DNA from: Marichromatium gracile
GTDB lineage: Bacteria; Pseudomonadota; Gammaproteobacteria; Chromatiales; Chromatiaceae
Assembly (NCBI RefSeq): GCF_004343155.1
Contig: NZ_SMDC01000002.1
Coordinates: 434,001-498,000, forward strand
DNA: 64,000 nucleotides
Direction of reading: 5' to 3'
Both the position numbers and the translations under genes were made by a program. Shown here piece after piece: positions 61,796-64,000 of this stretch. Below the pieces are notes generated by a model that ran no database searches, had not been told where the DNA came from, and worked only from the letters and a program-made list of their open reading frames with translations. Position 1 is the first letter of the stretch. Every line of letters begins with the position of its first letter.

Positions 61796-64000
61796 GCGAT
61801 GCCGAGCTGCTATCGCACTTCGAGCCCACTCTGCGCTTGCCTCAGCACCTGGCACAAGTCCGCGCAGCAGGGGAGTTTCTGCTTGCGGGGCATTCGCTCA
61901 GAGTCCGTACGCAGCGCCCTGAGACCGCGATTGTGCTGTCGGCCCTGGTTCGGGGTCACGATCTCGGCAAGGGTAGCCTAGCCTTCCAGGACTATATTGC
62001 CGATCCCGCCCGCTATCGCGGTGAGGCCCATGCCAAAGAACATTCGACTCTATCGGCTGCCCTGATGCTGCTGTGGGCCAAGGCCCAGGGCTGGGACGCC
62101 CTGCCGGCCTTGGCCTTGACTCAGGCGATCGCCGGGCATCATGTGGGCTTCGCTACGCTGGATTATCTGGAAGACCGCCTGATTCTCGAAGAAGGCGATG
62201 CACTACTGGAGCAGTGGGCCTCGCTCGACCGGCAGGCCCTCGGGCGGGCCAGCGGCCTGGATCTGGCGGCGACGGAGGGCGACTTCGAGGACGCCCGCCG
62301 CTGGCTGTTTCGCCGCCAGCGTGTCGGCGAGCGTCTGCAAGCCTTGCCGCTCGCCGAGGCGGTTGGCTTCCGCCTCTGGAGCCAGTTCCTCTTTGCGCTG
62401 CTGCTGGAGTCGGACAAGGCGTTTCTGGCGCTGCGCGAGGAGCAGTTGCGGCGCTACTTCCAGCAGCCGCGTCCACAGCTCGCACCCGAATGCGTCGACG
62501 CCCGACTGGCAGGCTTACCCGAGACGCCCCTGAACCGTCTGCGCGATGAACTGCGCACCCAGATCCTGACCACCACCGATGCCGAGCATCCCTGTTGCAC
62601 CCTGACCCTCCCCACCGGCACCGGCAAGACCCTGCTGGCGGCCACCTGGGCGCTGGCCCAGCGCGCCCGGCTGGCCGAGGACGGCCCGCCACCGCGCATC
62701 ATCATCGCCTTGCCATTTCTCTCCATCGTCGACCAGACCGAGCAGGAATACCGCACCCTATTGGGGCTGGACCCCGCCGGCTGCGCCCAATCCGATCGAT
62801 TGCTCGCCAGCCATTCGCTCTCGCACGCCGAGTACGAGGTGGAAGGCGCCGCGCTCGGCTCGGCCTATACCCGCTTCTATCTCGACACCTGGCGCTCCGA
62901 GATCATCGTCACCACCTTCGATCAGCTCCTGTTGGCGCTCTGCTCGCCGAAGACGCGGCATCAGATGCGCTTTCATGCGTTGATGGATGCCTTGATTGTC
63001 CTCGACGAGGTGCAGACGCTGCCTTGCCGGCTCTGGGATCTGGTCGACCACGCCTTGCGTGGTCTGTGCGCGGAGAGCACGACGCGGGTGCTGCTGATGT
63101 CGGCCACGCAGCCGGCGCTGCTCACTGGCGCGCGCGAGCTGGCAGGCGATGGCGCGCGGGTTGCCGCGATCTTCGGGCAGTTCAGGCGCTATCGGCTTCG
63201 GTTTCGTCACCGTGAACGTCAGGATCTGAACGGCTTCATTCAGGCGCTCGTGCCGCGACTGACGGAGTGGCGAGCGCAAGGACGGCGCGTGCTGATCACC
63301 CTCAATACACGGGCCAGCGCCAAGGCTGTGTGGCGGGCCGTCAGCGCACAATTCCCGGACATTCCCGTCTGGCTCATCAGCGCCGATGTCACGCCGCGCG
63401 ACCGGTTGAAGAAGATCGCGGCCATCAAAGCGCTGCGTCCGGGCGAACCGGGCATTGTTGTCTCGACGCAAACGATCGAGGCCGGCGTGGATATCGACAT
63501 GGACATCGTGATCCGCGACTTTGCGCCGCTGGATGCCCTGATTCAGGTCGCCGGGCGCTGCAACCGCCACAATCGTCTCGGCGATCAGGGTGGCGAGGTC
63601 GAGATCGTCTCGCTCAGCAGCCCGAAGGGCCGTGAGTATGCCGGTATCATTTATGATCAGGTCCTGCTCGACGCGACCCGCGAGGTGCTCGCGGAGCAAC
63701 CAGAGGCCCTGGGTGAGGATGCTGTGTTGGACCTGAGTCGGCGCTATTTCGATCTCATCCGGTCGCGCAAAAACACGGGGGCGGAGCTGACCGAAGCCTT
63801 CGCCCGTTGGGGTGAACTGCCGGATATTCAAAGCCTGCTACGGGGAAAGACGGGCGAGCAAACGTCTTTTCTGGCGCTGGCCGAGGATGAGGACTGGCTA
63901 AGGCTCGCGCTGGAATGCGCGCTCGCGGTCCCAGACCGCTGGGAGCGCCGCGAAGCGCTGCGTGCGCTGGCGGCCGATATCCAGCAGCGCACCGTCACGG
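61792..64000 (+). CDS. cas3: CRISPR helicase-nuclease Cas3 (3' end outside window)
   Basis: 736 codons are visible, with no stop before the window ends. N-terminal HD nuclease domain: His19, His56-Asp57 in 'RGHDLGKGSLAFQDYI', His84 in 'KEHSTLSAA' and His116/His117 in 'AGHHVGF'. SF2 helicase core: Walker A 'LPTGTGKT' at 273-280, DEVQ box at 405-408 ('VLDEVQTLPCRLW'), 'LLMSATQP', 'VSTQTIEAGVDID' and motif VI 'QVAGRCNRHNRLG' from residue 585. It unwinds and degrades target DNA after Cascade binding. The C-terminal region, in part beyond the window, is homologous to the orphan fragment at 52.2-52.9 kb. Confidence 0.95.
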   Translation, partial: MSDAELLSHFEPTLRLPQHLAQVRAAGEFLLAGHSLRVRTQRPETAIVLSALVRGHDLGKGSLAFQDYIADPARYRGEAHAKEHSTLSAALMLLWAKAQGWDALPALALTQAIAGHHVGFATLDYLEDRLILEEGDALLEQWASLDRQALGRASGLDLAATEGDFEDARRWLFRRQRVGERLQALPLAEAVGFRLWSQFLFALLLESDKAFLALREEQLRRYFQQPRPQLAPECVDARLAGLPETPLNRLRDELRTQILTTTDAEHPCCTLTLPTGTGKTLLAATWALAQRARLAEDGPPPRIIIALPFLSIVDQTEQEYRTLLGLDPAGCAQSDRLLASHSLSHAEYEVEGAALGSAYTRFYLDTWRSEIIVTTFDQLLLALCSPKTRHQMRFHALMDALIVLDEVQTLPCRLWDLVDHALRGLCAESTTRVLLMSATQPALLTGARELAGDGARVAAIFGQFRRYRLRFRHRERQDLNGFIQALVPRLTEWRAQGRRVLITLNTRASAKAVWRAVSAQFPDIPVWLISADVTPRDRLKKIAAIKALRPGEPGIVVSTQTIEAGVDIDMDIVIRDFAPLDALIQVAGRCNRHNRLGDQGGEVEIVSLSSPKGREYAGIIYDQVLLDATREVLAEQPEALGEDAVLDLSRRYFDLIRSRKNTGAELTEAFARWGELPDIQSLLRGKTGEQTSFLALAEDEDWLRLALECALAVPDRWERREALRALAADIQQRTVT

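Overview
The window reads as a high-GC gammaproteobacterial chromosome. The gene set (rep, polA with a DUF2782 gene nearby, lnt, mpl, ubiX, ubiD, sucAB, hemCD, prlC, creA), a PEP-CTERM exoprotein and abundant short dispersed repeats together suggest a Chromatiales/Chromatiaceae-like (purple sulfur bacterium type) organism. That placement is inference from gene content; no rRNA or photosynthesis gene is present to confirm it.

Layout. 1-6.0 kb: the 3' end of a TonB-dependent receptor, a YfiR-like periplasmic protein, a hybrid histidine kinase and a REC-PAS-GGDEF-EAL protein, which look like one c-di-GMP signalling unit. A tRNA-Arg(CCG) on the minus strand follows. 6.4-13.4 kb: Rep helicase, a CNNM/CBS membrane protein, a DUF2782 protein, a TRAP DctQ/DctM permease pair without a visible binding protein, and a PilZ protein. 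13.7-26.2 kb: polA, a small DUF2892 protein, a coiled-coil protein, a YnfM-like exporter divergent from a LysR regulator, a PEP-CTERM protein, lnt, a membrane protein, mpl and ubiX. 26.2-39.2 kb: sucA-sucB, a small protein with a TANGO2/NRDE protein, hemC-hemD, a lipoprotein, a ferredoxin-reductase fusion, an SDR protein, a Rap1a/Tai-like protein, a glycine-zipper lipoprotein, a Cu/Zn-type permease with HMA domain and an RRM RNA-binding protein. 39.3-46.4 kb: a long minus-strand run ending in prlC-ubiD. 46.5-52.0 kb: a double-length UvrA with four ATPase modules.

52.2-64.0 kb is a type I-B-like CRISPR-Cas locus in an unusual split arrangement. On the left are the severed C-terminal end of a cas3, then cas6-cas1-cas2-cas4. 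In the middle are an AT-rich leader and an array of 30 repeats and 29 spacers (55656-57808), transcribed left to right. On the right are cas8-cas7-cas5-cas3, with cas3 running off the window. The left cas3 remnant starts about where helicase motif VI of the right-hand Cas3 would end and is homologous to it but strongly diverged. It is therefore the scar of a second or ancestral effector operon.

The most informative single observation is a pair of near-identical spacers (14 and 23). They differ at only two bases, both in the predicted crRNA seed (positions 4 and 7). Read on the reverse strand they form one open frame in which both changes are synonymous. This fits repeated sampling of one conserved viral gene as its seed sequence drifted.

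Two families of short dispersed repeats fill several intergenic gaps: degenerate tandem heptamers (CAGNNNN type), and a second family resembling 'aaccgcaaagacncgaag'. A few hairpins serve as likely terminators.
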